Positions 8,140 through 17,549 of a DNA stretch of 57,514 nt are shown one piece after another. This DNA is from an uncultured Eubacterium sp. GTDB lineage: Bacteria; Bacillota; Clostridia; Lachnospirales; Lachnospiraceae. Under the pieces are notes generated by a model. That model made no database searches, was not told the DNA's origin, and saw only the letters and a program-made list of their open reading frames with translations. The position numbers and the translations under genes are program-made. The number at the start of each line of letters is the position of its first letter. The stretch's first letter is position 1. The stretch lies in assembly GCA_947564835.1 (NCBI GenBank), contig CANOET010000003.1:1-57514 (forward strand), in the 5' to 3' direction.

Positions 8140-9459
8140 TTACGTGCATTGTTTGCGGCAGGTTTCCAAGAGTTTACAATAAACATCAGGAAAGGATCTG
8201 CCCGTCTGCTGACAAATTTGTACAACGGAATCATACTCTGGATAAATGCGCTGGCTTCCGTTCAGATCGCAGAGCTTCACGCGGATGTCTCCAAAACTTG
8301 TCTGGAGTACTTTCGTACTGCGCGGCAGGATCGAACGTTCCATTCGTTGTCTTCGGATACCTATGGTGGTTGTCTGGGTAAAAACAATATGTTCCAGTTT
8401 TGGTATATCTGCTTCGCAGCAGATGATATTTAATTGGTAAGCCGGCCTGTTTTTTTTCATATAAATCGGAAAATAATGAACATCTTTGGCGCCGGCCTGC
8501 ATCAGGCAATCCATAACATATCCCATCATTTCACCTGTGCAGTCATCCATGTTTGTTTCCAGTTTATAGATGGTATCTTCTTGAAGAGAAGATGCTTGTA
8601 CGCTGTTTGTTTCAATCAGCATAGCACGCAAAATACTTGGACGATCATAGGTACGTTTTCCTCCTCCCAGTCCGGTACGAAGAATACGGAAGTGTTCCGG
8701 AAGCTGTTCTCTGGTACGGATGGCGGCTGTAATAGCAGCACCGGTCGGGGTGACAAATTCACCCTGCGTATCGGTAATTCGAAGCGGAATTTGATAAGTT
8801 TGCAAGATATTTGCTGTTGCAGGAACAGGAACTGGAAGTATGCCATGCTGACAGCGGATCGTACCCGCTCCTTCATACAATACAGGAACAATGACGTCTG
8901 AAATTCCAAGATTATCCAGACATACAGCTGCAGACAAAATATCTACAATAGAGTCGACAGCGCCTGCTTCGTGAAAATGCACTTCGTTAATGGAAGTGCC
9001 ATGTGCCTGAGCTTCTGCTTCACCGAGAATCTGAAAGATCTTTACTGCAATTTGTCTTGCACGGTCTGTCATATCTGCTTTTTGGATGATGGATAGAATC
9101 TCAGACAGACTGCGATGTTCATGCGTGTGATCGTGCCGATGCCCGTATCCATATGAGGTATGTGACGTTTCCTGGTGATGCATGGCATATGCATCATCTG
9201 TATGATGTGCAGATTGTGAAGTTTGCGGATGCAGATACGCCATATCATGGTCATGATTTTCGTTTTCCAGAATAACATGAAAGTCGCATACGTCCAGACC
9301 GGCTTTTTTTACCCGGCTAACTTTTACAGAAAAACCCTGAACCGGAAGGCTGTTTAACACATTTTCCAGAACAGACTGGTCAGCGCCGAGATCAAGAAGT
9401 GCAGCAACCATCATATCACCGCTGATTCCGCTGTAGCATTCTAAATATAATGAGTTCAT
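8140..9459 (-). CDS. larC: Nickel insertase LarC (nickel-pincer cofactor synthesis)
   Basis: 439 aa. LarC inserts Ni into the pincer-nucleotide cofactor of lactate racemase and related enzymes in a CTP-dependent reaction. The N-terminus LYLECYSGISGDMMVAALLD, VHFHEAGAVDSIVDI in the middle, FVTPTGAAITAAI and the C-terminal LETNMDDCTGEMMGYVMD are family signatures. A His-rich loop at residues about 69-117 (HDHD, HHTDD, HRHDHTHEH) should bind metal. In some lactobacilli larC needs a programmed frameshift; here it is a single frame. It starts at an ATG with AGGA upstream and follows the MoxR gene by 31 bp, so it is probably the last gene of a four-gene operon. larB, larE and a lactate racemase are absent from the window. 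Confidence 0.88.
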   Translation of the reverse strand: MNSLYLECYSGISGDMMVAALLDLGADQSVLENVLNSLPVQGFSVKVSRVKKAGLDVCDFHVILENENHDHDMAYLHPQTSQSAHHTDDAYAMHHQETSHTSYGYGHRHDHTHEHRSLSEILSIIQKADMTDRARQIAVKIFQILGEAEAQAHGTSINEVHFHEAGAVDSIVDILSAAVCLDNLGISDVIVPVLYEGAGTIRCQHGILPVPVPATANILQTYQIPLRITDTQGEFVTPTGAAITAAIRTREQLPEHFRILRTGLGGGKRTYDRPSILRAMLIETNSVQASSLQEDTIYKLETNMDDCTGEMMGYVMDCLMQAGAKDVHYFPIYMKKNRPAYQLNIICCEADIPKLEHIVFTQTTTIGIRRQRMERSILPRSTKVLQTSFGDIRVKLCDLNGSQRIYPEYDSVVQICQQTGRSFPDVYCKLLETCRKQCT

Positions 9460-9490
9460 ACCGGATTCCTTTCAAGTAAAGTGGTTTTGA

Positions 9491-10996
9491 TTATATAAAT
9501 TGTTCCGTATCTCTTTCAAGTTCGGATAACAGTTGCTCCCTGCGTGTTCCGATCAAGAGCTGGCTGTTATAACGCGTGTATCGTTCGCTTGGATGTTCAG
9601 CTAAAAAAGCAGAAGATTCTATGCCAATTGTCAGATCGGTAATAAAAACAACCATTTCCTGACCACCTGCGAATGCCTGTTCCATAAAATCAAACGCATG
9701 TTCCAATGCGATACCAGCCGCAAGCTCTGTCTGCTCCAGAACTTCCTGCTGAAGGTCGAATCCAGACCTTGCATAAGCAAAAGCTTCTTGTGAACCCATT
9801 CCATTTTCGGGAATGCTGTTTTTTAATTCTGTAAACAGCCATTCTTTATTTTTGCATTGCGTTCGGTTTAATAGATTTCCTTTTTGTTCTAATGAAAACT
9901 GTTCTTCTTCCTGTTTGAGCAATCTCGAATAGCAAATGCGGGAATCTTTTGCATCAGATAATTCGCTGCGGTATTTTTTTAAAAACGCATACCACAAATC
10001 TGTCCGCTCCTTTTCTGCGGCTGCCCGGATAAAATAATTTGACAGACCGTCAGAAAGTAAATTCGTAACACTTAAACGTTCGTCAAAAGCAGCGCGGCTG
10101 ATGCGCGCAAATACTTGCGGACGGGTATTTCCAGTCAGAATATCCGAAATGCCATAATCATCCTGATATTTATAAAACAGTTCAAAATATGAAGCAGCAT
10201 CCATTGCAGTTTCTTTGTGATGCAAAAATTCAGAAACAACTGCTTCATTTACAGGAATATGTAGTTCCTCATAGGTTTTCATCAGGCAGCTGAGGTCTTC
10301 CCATCCCCGGGCAGTTACAAACTGCATGCCGTCAACATCTGCTTCTACCCGGTAAAAATTGTGCGGGCGCAGTTCCAGGTAACTTAAAATGGCACGATGG
10401 ATATGTACTGCTTTTGCGTATGCCTTCCATACAGAAACATCAGCTTCTATTTCCAGATATCGGACCCGGTCCAGTGTTACCATATCAAAATTCCGCACAG
10501 ACCGGTTATATTCCGGAGGGTTTCCTGCGGCGGCAATGATCCAGCCTGCAGGTATGGACTGGTTGCCAAATGTCTTACATTGTAAAAACTGAAGCATCGT
10601 AGGGGCTAAAGTCTCGGAAACACAGTTGATCTCGTCAATAAACAAAATGCCTTCGCGCAGTCCGCTGTCGCGCATTTTTTGATAGATACTGGCAATAATC
10701 TCGCTCATCGTATATTCTGTAACAGAATAAGTATGGCCAAGAAAAATTTCTTCCTTTATATAAGGCAGTCCGACAGCGCTTTGCCTGGTATGATGTGTAA
10801 TGGTATAGGAAACGAGAGCAATCCGGCATTCTCTGGCAATTTGTTCCATGATCTGTGTTTTGCCGATGCCGGGAGGCCCGATCAGAAGGATTGGCCGCTG
10901 CCGGATTGCAGGAATACGGTATGTACCGGTTTCGTCTTTTGCCAGATATGCATGTACAGTATTTTTAATCTCTTCTTTCGCCTGTCTGATATTCAT
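9491..10996 (-). CDS. MoxR-type AAA ATPase
   Basis: 501 aa. Start ATG (10994-10996) with GGGAGG upstream; it overlaps the stop of the preceding VWA gene as ATGA, so translation is coupled. Walker A is GPPGIGKT at residues 40-47 and Walker B ILFIDEIN at about 117-124, followed by sensor-1-like WIIAAAGNPPEYN and an arginine-rich RNFDMVTLDRVR segment. This is the MoxR/RavA arrangement. The C-terminal 250 residues are helical and not recognised. MoxR ATPases work with VWA-domain partners as chaperones for metal insertion or complex maturation. The VWA partner here is adjacent. The LarC nickel insertase next in the operon suggests, by inference only, a link to metallo-enzyme maturation. Confidence 0.85.
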   Translation of the reverse strand: MNIRQAKEEIKNTVHAYLAKDETGTYRIPAIRQRPILLIGPPGIGKTQIMEQIARECRIALVSYTITHHTRQSAVGLPYIKEEIFLGHTYSVTEYTMSEIIASIYQKMRDSGLREGILFIDEINCVSETLAPTMLQFLQCKTFGNQSIPAGWIIAAAGNPPEYNRSVRNFDMVTLDRVRYLEIEADVSVWKAYAKAVHIHRAILSYLELRPHNFYRVEADVDGMQFVTARGWEDLSCLMKTYEELHIPVNEAVVSEFLHHKETAMDAASYFELFYKYQDDYGISDILTGNTRPQVFARISRAAFDERLSVTNLLSDGLSNYFIRAAAEKERTDLWYAFLKKYRSELSDAKDSRICYSRLLKQEEEQFSLEQKGNLLNRTQCKNKEWLFTELKNSIPENGMGSQEAFAYARSGFDLQQEVLEQTELAAGIALEHAFDFMEQAFAGGQEMVVFITDLTIGIESSAFLAEHPSERYTRYNSQLLIGTRREQLLSELERDTEQFI

Positions 10997-12315
10997 AGTT
11001 TCCTCCCGTGCGTGACCTGTGCAGGGCCAAATTCTTCCGGTTCCAACTGAAGGCGCATGGCCCATGGCGGAACCTTGGATGTATCATAATCGCCCAAAAA
11101 TAAAAATGCAGTTTGATATGCCGGGCGATTTTTAGGATAAGTGCCCTCTCCATCGGTAAAATACAGCAGTCCACCAAGATTTTGTAAAATATGTTGTTTG
11201 ATTAAGCTGTTGACATAAGCAAATGCCGGGCGAAAATCCGTCCCGCCGCCTCCAAGCAGGGTAAACTGGCCAAGAAATTGTTCGCTCTGATCCAAATGAC
11301 AGATTTCCTGGTCGGAACGCACACGATCATCGCATTGCAGGATGTGGATTTTGCAGGAAGTAAAAAAATGTTCCCGTTGATGCAAAATCTGAAAAGTTTC
11401 ACGTAAAAAGTTTTTAACCAGATCTCCGCTTGTGGAATCGCTGGTGTCTATTACGATTACAAATTCCTGTATCTTTTTGATTTCCCTTGTTTCCAGAGAT
11501 TCGATTAAAGGCAGATTGCCGTAAAGGCGAAGTCCGTATGTATAATAATTCAGGTCAAATTCATCCGGGTCTGCATGCAGTTCTTCCCTCAGAACCGAAA
11601 ACTTTCTTAAAAAATCACAATAGCTCCGCCTGCTGCGTTCAGCTTTGATCTTTGCTGAAAACAACTGACTTTTATCGTCTGAGCCACTGCCGTGCAGTTC
11701 CTGCTGCATGTGCGTCTGTCTTGCAATTTTTTCCCATCGTTTTTTTGCATTTTGATGAATAGATGCCCGTGCGTTCTCAAATGGCCAGTATCGGTGATCA
11801 TCTGTATAAAACTCTGTCTGAAGAGATATGCGTACGGGTTCTTCTAATTGTATCAGCTGCTGGTAAATAACCGATGCACTGATATAGGAACATTCATCCT
11901 TCAATTTTTTATAAACCTGGCTGCGCAGCCAGGACAATATCCGTTTTGTGGAAGCATTTTCCATATGGTCAATGGTAAATTCCACCATAATATCGCAGGC
12001 AAGATTCCAAAGTGGGCGTTCCCGGCGGCCCATCATCCATAAATGGGAAAAGATACAATGCAAAATGCTATGCAGACAGGCCCGTGCTAAAAATTTTGGA
12101 TTGTTTTGAAATACTCGCAAAACCTGTTCGGAACTATAACACAAATACACTCCATCTGTCGCTAATGTATGAAGGGAATCATCTGCTTTTGGAATGAGCG
12201 AAGAAAGGGCAAGATGAAAAAATCGCAGATCCATATATAATTCCTGCTTTGTAAAGTCAAGTATTTTAACAGCCATTTCATTTTGCCATTCTGTTTGTGT
12301 TTTTTTATGAGCCAT
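10993..12315 (-). CDS. VWA-like protein with metallopeptidase-like N-domain (DUF2201 type)
   Basis: 440 aa. The N-terminal half resembles the putative metallopeptidase domain of DUF2201 proteins. The usual HExxH is HSILH here (residues 82-86, with a further His at 91), so the catalytic Glu is lost and peptidase activity is doubtful. The C-terminal part is a von Willebrand A-like domain: FVIVIDTSDSTS carries the metal-binding D-x-S-x-S (D290, S292, S294), followed by GGGGTDFRPAF and GLLYFTDGEGTYP. Such proteins pair with MoxR ATPases, and the moxR start overlaps this stop by 4 bp. The ribosome binding site is only fair. No signal peptide. Confidence 0.82.
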   Translation of the reverse strand: MAHKKTQTEWQNEMAVKILDFTKQELYMDLRFFHLALSSLIPKADDSLHTLATDGVYLCYSSEQVLRVFQNNPKFLARACLHSILHCIFSHLWMMGRRERPLWNLACDIMVEFTIDHMENASTKRILSWLRSQVYKKLKDECSYISASVIYQQLIQLEEPVRISLQTEFYTDDHRYWPFENARASIHQNAKKRWEKIARQTHMQQELHGSGSDDKSQLFSAKIKAERSRRSYCDFLRKFSVLREELHADPDEFDLNYYTYGLRLYGNLPLIESLETREIKKIQEFVIVIDTSDSTSGDLVKNFLRETFQILHQREHFFTSCKIHILQCDDRVRSDQEICHLDQSEQFLGQFTLLGGGGTDFRPAFAYVNSLIKQHILQNLGGLLYFTDGEGTYPKNRPAYQTAFLFLGDYDTSKVPPWAMRLQLEPEEFGPAQVTHGRKL

Positions 12316-12373
12316 TTCATTCTATGTCCATCCTTATTCGATTCTGTAAATTGTTTTTCAGAAATATTTCATG

Positions 12374-13369
12374 CTAAAAATCGTCAAATTCATATCGTTT
12401 CTGCTTTCCGGATTGGATAAACGTCTGTTTCCAGCGCAGCATAGATGCATTTCCTTCGCTCCATCCCGCTTGCGCGGCAAGAGATAATAAGTATCGGATC
12501 ATCTGGCTGGTTAATAGGTTTTCCTGAAACATAAATGCAAGATCCTCAAGTTTGCGTTCCCGGACCAGTTGTTCGCAAAGTGGCTGGCCGTGCGTCAAAA
12601 TGTAACTGGCATATTGCTGTTTTGCGGAAGGCATCAGGCGGTATGGATATCTTATCCGGCAAAAAGCAAGATGACTTAGCGTTTGTTCAGATTCATCCAT
12701 ACAAGCTTTAGAAAAAATCTGGTCATATTGTGCAAAATCTATGGTTCCTTCTGAAAAACACTGTCTGGCGCGAAAGCCTTCACCGATAATTTTGCGACCA
12801 AATATATGTGCAGGTGCAATTTCGTCATATGCTTCGTAAAATTCAGGATAAAAAACAACTGCTTCAGGTTCTTTGCTTTGTATACGGTTTTTTCCGAAAA
12901 AAGAAACTTCCATATCCCAGGAAATTTGTGCGAGAGCCTGGCGCAGCCCGCTGTTTTCATCGGGATCACATAGAAGGAACATCTGATGCAGATGATCACA
13001 ATTCATAAAAGCGTCACTTCCAATGGATCGAAGCTTGTCTGAAAACCAGAGTACGGATAAATGCCTGCAATTATAAAAAGCATAGTCACCAATTTTCTGT
13101 AATGTATCTGGCAGACGTATCACTTGCGGATAATTGCCGCAAAATTCCGTCAATACCATATGCAGGGTATCCAGATCCGCAATCTGATATTGATTCGGCA
13201 GGTGACAGTCAGGTGCAAAACAATAGCTGCCAAGTTCTGTAACCGGATATCCTGCAATCTGTGCCGGAAGCTGCAGTACTGGAAGCTTGGAAAAAACACG
13301 AAGAATCTTTGCGCTTTGGGAATCTGTTTTTTCCCAGAAAATGCGGCAGCTCTGCTCTTCGATCTGCAT
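12374..13369 (-). CDS. Leucine-rich repeat (BspA-like) protein, first gene of the VWA/MoxR operon
   Basis: 331 aa from the ATG at 13367-13369 (AGGAACTGG upstream; the promoter at 13444-13472 rules out the longer frame). Residues about 30-150 hold BspA/LRR_5-type repeats, for example GYPVTELGSYCFAPDCHLPN, LPDTLQKIGDYAFYNCRHLS and LRSIGSDAFMNCDHLHQMFL. The C-terminal half is helical and not recognised. There is no signal peptide, so unlike most BspA proteins it is probably cytosolic. It precedes the VWA gene by 58 bp and may supply substrate recognition to the VWA-MoxR machine (inference). Confidence 0.72.
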   Translation of the reverse strand: MQIEEQSCRIFWEKTDSQSAKILRVFSKLPVLQLPAQIAGYPVTELGSYCFAPDCHLPNQYQIADLDTLHMVLTEFCGNYPQVIRLPDTLQKIGDYAFYNCRHLSVLWFSDKLRSIGSDAFMNCDHLHQMFLLCDPDENSGLRQALAQISWDMEVSFFGKNRIQSKEPEAVVFYPEFYEAYDEIAPAHIFGRKIIGEGFRARQCFSEGTIDFAQYDQIFSKACMDESEQTLSHLAFCRIRYPYRLMPSAKQQYASYILTHGQPLCEQLVRERKLEDLAFMFQENLLTSQMIRYLLSLAAQAGWSEGNASMLRWKQTFIQSGKQKRYEFDDF

Positions 13370-13443
13370 AATTGCCAGTTCCTTTCTATTTTCGCTGCTT
13401 CTGGCAGCATCATTTTGATGCATGCCAGTGAAAATGTATTTCA

Positions 13444-13472
13444 AGTATAGCAGAAAATGGTACAATGTGCAA
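13444..13472 (-). promoter_or_regulatory. Promoter of the LRR-VWA-MoxR-LarC operon
   Basis: On the minus strand TTGCAC (13467-13472), 17-bp spacer, TATACT (13444-13449), about 75 bp before the LRR start. Confidence 0.65.
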
Positions 13473-13493
13473 GCTTTAAAAAAAGAATATTTA

Positions 13494-13546
13494 AAAATCC
13501 CCCTGAAACAAAACACCTTTGCGTTTTGTTTCAGGGGGATTTTTAA
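13494..13546 (-). terminator. Terminator of the chemoreceptor gene
   Basis: AAAAATCCCCCTGAAACAAA pairs with its complement around 13530-13546 with flanking A and T runs on both strands; it lies 13 bp after the chemoreceptor stop and ahead of the LRR operon promoter, insulating the two units. Confidence 0.8.
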
Positions 13547-13559
13547 TATGTTCCTGTTG

Positions 13560-14834
13560 CTATCCAAGTTTGCGGATATTATGAATCAACTCATTGGAAA
13601 CAGAAGTTACGTGATCCGTCGCGTCACGGCACTTGGAAATAATCTGTTCAAAATGATATACATTTTCAAGCGTCGTTTTTGCGCTTTCTTCATTCTCATT
13701 TGAGAAATCTGCGACATCCTGCACTTTTGATAAAATCGAAGTTTTATTATCATTCAGGATGCGGACATCTGATTCAATGCCGCTGATGGCATTTGCAACC
13801 TGGCTGACTTCTGTTCGTAAGGAATCGAACAGGCTGCTTGTAAAATTAATTTTCTCGGTCTGTTCGGCAAAGGATGTCGTAACCTTTTGTGTAATTTCAA
13901 CACTGAACTGGGCATTGTCGATCAATTCATTAACGCTTTCATTGATCTGTTCAGTGGATTCCTTGGACTGATCCGCAAGCTTTCTGATTTCTTCTGCAAC
14001 AACAGCAAATCCTTTTCCTGCTTCTCCTGCCCTGGCAGCTTCAATGCTGGCATTTAAAGCGAGCAGGTTCGTCTGGTTTGAGATGCTGGCAATGATTTCT
14101 GTTGCCGTGCGGATGTTCATGGCTGACTTGTTGGTCAGTTCCGTCTGTTCCCGGACTTTTTCAATGGATTCACTGTTTTCCCGGTTTAATTTAATCAATT
14201 CTGAAATATAGGTTTCTACAGATTGATTGCATTCCTGCATTGTGTCGGCGCTTGCCGTCAGATTCTCCACATTGGAGGAAATATGTTCAATTTCCTGGCT
14301 GACAGAGTCCAATTCCGAAGTAATCATCTGCATCCGGTCAGCCTGTGACATAATATTTTCAGAAATGGCATTGACGTTGCTGCTCATGTCCTCTTCTGCT
14401 GTTGTCATTTCAAGAAACAGGCTGTTAAAGCTTTCCGTAACTTCGCCTAGTTCTGCCGTGGCATGCTCAATCGACGAAATGACTTTCGCATAAGAAACTG
14501 CTATTTCATTCACAGTCTGCATAATTTCGCTGACTTTGCCGTTGTTCTGGCTGACTGGTACTGACAGGTCATCCAAAGACACGGTACCGTCGGCGATATC
14601 GGATACATTTGATAAAAATTTATGTACTACATCTGCCGCGATTTTTGCTACAATCAAGGACGCAGCGTATCCAATGAAAGCACCGACACAAATCAATATG
14701 ATACCGAGCATACTGCTCTTTGATACAAGAATGGTTATCAAAGCCGCCCAGACACCAACAGCCAGAACCGGCAGGCTGATAATGACTGCCAGCGCTGTCA
14801 GCAATTTTTTCTTTTGTTCCTGATCCATCTGCAT
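13560..14834 (-). CDS. Methyl-accepting chemotaxis protein
   Basis: 424 aa. Two membrane helices (about residues 10-34 and 41-63) are separated by only a few residues, so there is no external ligand domain; it may sense an internal or membrane signal. The rest is a long coiled-coil signalling domain. The hairpin tip that contacts CheA/CheW is clear: [20 protein letters not shown] followed by [15 protein letters not shown]. Flanking Glu/Gln-rich helices would hold methylation sites. Start ATG has GGAGG and GGAAG upstream. It has its own promoter (14903-14931) and terminator, so it is monocistronic. No other chemotaxis or flagellar gene is in the window. Confidence 0.88.
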   Translation of the reverse strand: MQMDQEQKKKLLTALAVIISLPVLAVGVWAALITILVSKSSMLGIILICVGAFIGYAASLIVAKIAADVVHKFLSNVSDIADGTVSLDDLSVPVSQNNGKVSEIMQTVNEIAVSYAKVISSIEHATAELGEVTESFNSLFLEMTTAEEDMSSNVNAISENIMSQADRMQMITSELDSVSQEIEHISSNVENLTASADTMQECNQSVETYISELIKLNRENSESIEKVREQTELTNKSAMNIRTATEIIASISNQTNLLALNASIEAARAGEAGKGFAVVAEEIRKLADQSKESTEQINESVNELIDNAQFSVEITQKVTTSFAEQTEKINFTSSLFDSLRTEVSQVANAISGIESDVRILNDNKTSILSKVQDVADFSNENEESAKTTLENVYHFEQIISKCRDATDHVTSVSNELIHNIRKLG

Positions 14835-14902
14835 ATTCTTCCATCCTCCATGCTGAAAATTAGATTGCCTGCCAGACTGCCCTGGTACAGACTCCTAATA
14901 CT

Positions 14903-14931
14903 ATAATAAATAGAATATCGTCCGTTGTCAA
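14903..14931 (-). promoter_or_regulatory. Promoter of the chemoreceptor gene
   Basis: Perfect TTGACA (14926-14931, minus strand), 17-bp spacer, TATTAT (14903-14908), about 70 bp before the start codon and right after the end of the DHHW gene. Confidence 0.7.
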
Positions 14932-14937
14932 TGGATT

Positions 14938-16068
14938 CTATTTTAAAATTTTAAAAAAATTTGTATCCTGGGCAAAATTACTTATTTCATATAGAATCAG
15001 CGTTTCATCCGGGTGGATTTCCCGGATCAGTTCGGAAACAGGCTTATTAAAATACCGGAAATCGATCATGGAGATCTGTGCATAGTCAGCCATAAGAAAT
15101 GGAACCAGGCTGTTTGCAAAGGAATCTTTTATTAAGAGCAGCGTCCTTTGATTCTGGCTGTTTTTCATATGGATATCGATCCTGCCGAAGTTTCCGCCGA
15201 AATAGACAGCATATTTATCTTTTGTATCCAGTTTATCCAGGTCATAAATCGTATCGTGGCTTTTTCCATCAATCGTGACGGCAGCTTCCGGTACTTTGGA
15301 CGGCAGGTTAAAATGATCCGGCTGCGCACGGAAATCCGGTGCTTTGGAATAGAGTGTGCCAAAAAAAGCATCACTTGCACATTCTGGTGCGAACTGTGCA
15401 AGAGGAGCTGCTGTGCGGTTATGTATTTTGGACCAGGCTGTGTATGCCTGATAAGCGCCGTCCATCGTCCAGTGATGGTCTGTCTTAAAAAACAGCTGGC
15501 CAGCCTGCTGTTCTGGTCTGAATAACGGACGCAGGTCGGACAGGCCAGCCTGCTGGAGTATTTGTCCGGCCTGGGTATACAGTTTGTCAGCCTGATATAA
15601 GACAGCATTTGCAGGAAGCAGATCTGCCAGAACATAGCCTTTGGATGGTACCGGCAGAAAACAGACGTCCGTTTGATAAGAACAGGCAAATTGTTCGATA
15701 CTGCGCAGATTGTTAGCGTAGCGGGATTCAGACAAATGGCTGTCCAGTACGCGTTCAAAATAATAGCCGTCTTTTCCAAAGTAGACACCGCCTATATCCT
15801 GAAATCCGACAGCACGCTGCAGAGCAGTCGCAAACTTCATCCAAAGGTCGCGCCCCGCAAACTGGTCGCTGGCGCCGTCAGTCAGATTCTGCTGCATGGA
15901 AGTATCAAGAAAACTGGAAACCGCAGGCGGCTGAAATGTCGTCAGATAGCGGTTTTCATTTTCTGAATAGGTACGCTGCGGCAATGCAAATAATAAGATG
16001 CCGCCCAGCGCGAACAGCAGCATGGATAAGATAAAAAATATAACAGAAGATGTTTTTTTCGCTTTCAT
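14938..16068 (-). CDS. DHHW family (AlgJ/AlgX-like SGNH) envelope protein
   Basis: 376 aa. An N-terminal membrane anchor (residues about 8-30) is followed by an extracellular domain. The family motif is KTDHHWTMDGAY (Asp-His-His-Trp near residue 197), and LLLIKDSFANSLVPFL supplies the SGNH-like serine block. Relatives of AlgJ/AlgX take part with a membrane O-acyltransferase in acetylating extracellular polysaccharide. The MBOAT gene lies 38 bp upstream in the same operon, as is typical. The acceptor polymer is not known. Start ATG has AAGAAGAA upstream. Confidence 0.85.
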   Translation of the reverse strand: MKAKKTSSVIFFILSMLLFALGGILLFALPQRTYSENENRYLTTFQPPAVSSFLDTSMQQNLTDGASDQFAGRDLWMKFATALQRAVGFQDIGGVYFGKDGYYFERVLDSHLSESRYANNLRSIEQFACSYQTDVCFLPVPSKGYVLADLLPANAVLYQADKLYTQAGQILQQAGLSDLRPLFRPEQQAGQLFFKTDHHWTMDGAYQAYTAWSKIHNRTAAPLAQFAPECASDAFFGTLYSKAPDFRAQPDHFNLPSKVPEAAVTIDGKSHDTIYDLDKLDTKDKYAVYFGGNFGRIDIHMKNSQNQRTLLLIKDSFANSLVPFLMADYAQISMIDFRYFNKPVSELIREIHPDETLILYEISNFAQDTNFFKILK

Positions 16069-16106
16069 ATCCGTTCTTCTTTCTTAAGTGAAATCTGTCA
16101 ATTCCA

Positions 16107-17534
16107 TTAAAACCTGAAATATAAGAATGGATTGTAACTTCCGCTTACAAGCATAGCCATGCTTAGCAGCAATATGGTCAGGCACCAGATACTTTTCAGC
16201 CAGAAGGCAGCAGCTTCTCCTATACGGCCGGAAATAATTTCCAGCAGGCGGACAGAGGCTTTTTTCATCAGCTGCGTAGAGGCAAGTATCAGAATGAGCA
16301 GAAAAACCGCATGGGTGCTCCATTCATAAAGCGCCAGCTGGTTGACGGCTGGTGTACCGATGCCTGCCAGCAGCTTCAGGTAATTTTGCAGTCGTGACAG
16401 ATCGTCGCAGGCAAAAATTACCCAGCCAAGTACAATCCAGAATAACGCATAAATATGCTGCAGGACAGATGGCAGGCGGTGTAACAGCTTTAGGAGGAAT
16501 GATTTTTCCAGTACAAGCAGCAGAAAAAAATACAGTCCCCATAGTATAAAATTCCATCCGGCGCCGTGCCACAATCCAGTCAGAAACCAGACAATCAGCA
16601 GGTTTAAGATCTGCCTTCCTGCTCCGCAACGGTTGCCGCCCAGCGGAATATACAAATATTCACGGAACCAACTGCCCAGTGTGATATGCCACCGCCGCCA
16701 AAATTCTGTAATGCTTTTTGCCTCATAAGGATACCGGAAGTTTTCCGGAAAATGAAATCCAAACATTTCCCCAAGCCCGATCGCCATATCTGAATAGCCG
16801 GAAAAATCAAAATAAATTTGAAAGGTAAAGGCAAATGCACCGAGCCATGCAAGTGACATGGAAAGGTCGGCAGCTTTCAGTCCATAAATTTCATCCCACA
16901 ATGCTCCGATTTGATTGGCGAGCAGCACTTTTTTTCCAAGTCCAAGCAAAAAACGCTGCATACCCGCCGCACAGAGGGAAAAAGATGTCCGGCGGGTGTG
17001 TACTTCCTGCTGTACGTCGCTGTAACGGACAATCGGCCCTGCGATCAGCTGCGGAAACATGCAGACATACATGCCGAAGGAAATGATGTTATGCTGCGCT
17101 TTGACATTTCCGCGATAAACATCAATCGTATAGGACATTGTCTGGAAGGTATAAAAGGAAATCCCGATCGGCAGGGCGAGTCCCAGCAGCGGGATGTCTC
17201 TGCCCGTCAGTGAGCCGATGTTTGACAGAATAAAATCGGTATATTTAAAAAAGCATAAAATTCCCAGATTGCCAACAACCGAAACAGCCAGGACGATTCT
17301 GCCTGCAGTATATTTTTTGCCGTTTCTCTCAAAAAACTCCAAAAGTCTGCCGTTACAGTAATCAAAAACCGTGGAGAACAGCATAATCGTAATATATTTA
17401 GGCTCACCCCATGCATAAAACAGCAGGCTTGCCAGCAGCAGAAAGAAATTACGCAGCCGTTTCGGACACAGATAATAAAGGATCAGGACTGCAGGGAAAA
17501 AGATGCATAAAAATACGATACTGCTAAATACCAT
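16107..17534 (-). CDS. Membrane-bound O-acyltransferase (MBOAT, AlgI/DltB-like)
   Basis: 475 aa, about 11 membrane helices. It moves acyl (usually acetyl) groups across the membrane for transfer to a surface polymer. Signatures: FDFSGYSDMAIGLGEMFGF, ITEFWRRWHITLGSWFREYL and the catalytic His in LTGLWHGAGWNFILWG. The N-terminus MVFSSIVFLCIFFPAVLILY is family-typical. It is followed by the DHHW protein and preceded after 15 bp by the DUF4358 lipoprotein, a set often found together in Clostridia. Since no alginate or D-alanylation genes are present, the substrate is left open. Confidence 0.9.
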   Translation of the reverse strand: MVFSSIVFLCIFFPAVLILYYLCPKRLRNFFLLLASLLFYAWGEPKYITIMLFSTVFDYCNGRLLEFFERNGKKYTAGRIVLAVSVVGNLGILCFFKYTDFILSNIGSLTGRDIPLLGLALPIGISFYTFQTMSYTIDVYRGNVKAQHNIISFGMYVCMFPQLIAGPIVRYSDVQQEVHTRRTSFSLCAAGMQRFLLGLGKKVLLANQIGALWDEIYGLKAADLSMSLAWLGAFAFTFQIYFDFSGYSDMAIGLGEMFGFHFPENFRYPYEAKSITEFWRRWHITLGSWFREYLYIPLGGNRCGAGRQILNLLIVWFLTGLWHGAGWNFILWGLYFFLLLVLEKSFLLKLLHRLPSVLQHIYALFWIVLGWVIFACDDLSRLQNYLKLLAGIGTPAVNQLALYEWSTHAVFLLILILASTQLMKKASVRLLEIISGRIGEAAAFWLKSIWCLTILLLSMAMLVSGSYNPFLYFRF

Positions 17535-17549
17535 ACCCCTGATCTCCTT

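Noticed and set aside
8616-8901. Plus-strand frames opposite larC, nrdD, sulfite reductase and others
   Set aside because: They are mirror frames of well-supported minus-strand genes and lack start signals.
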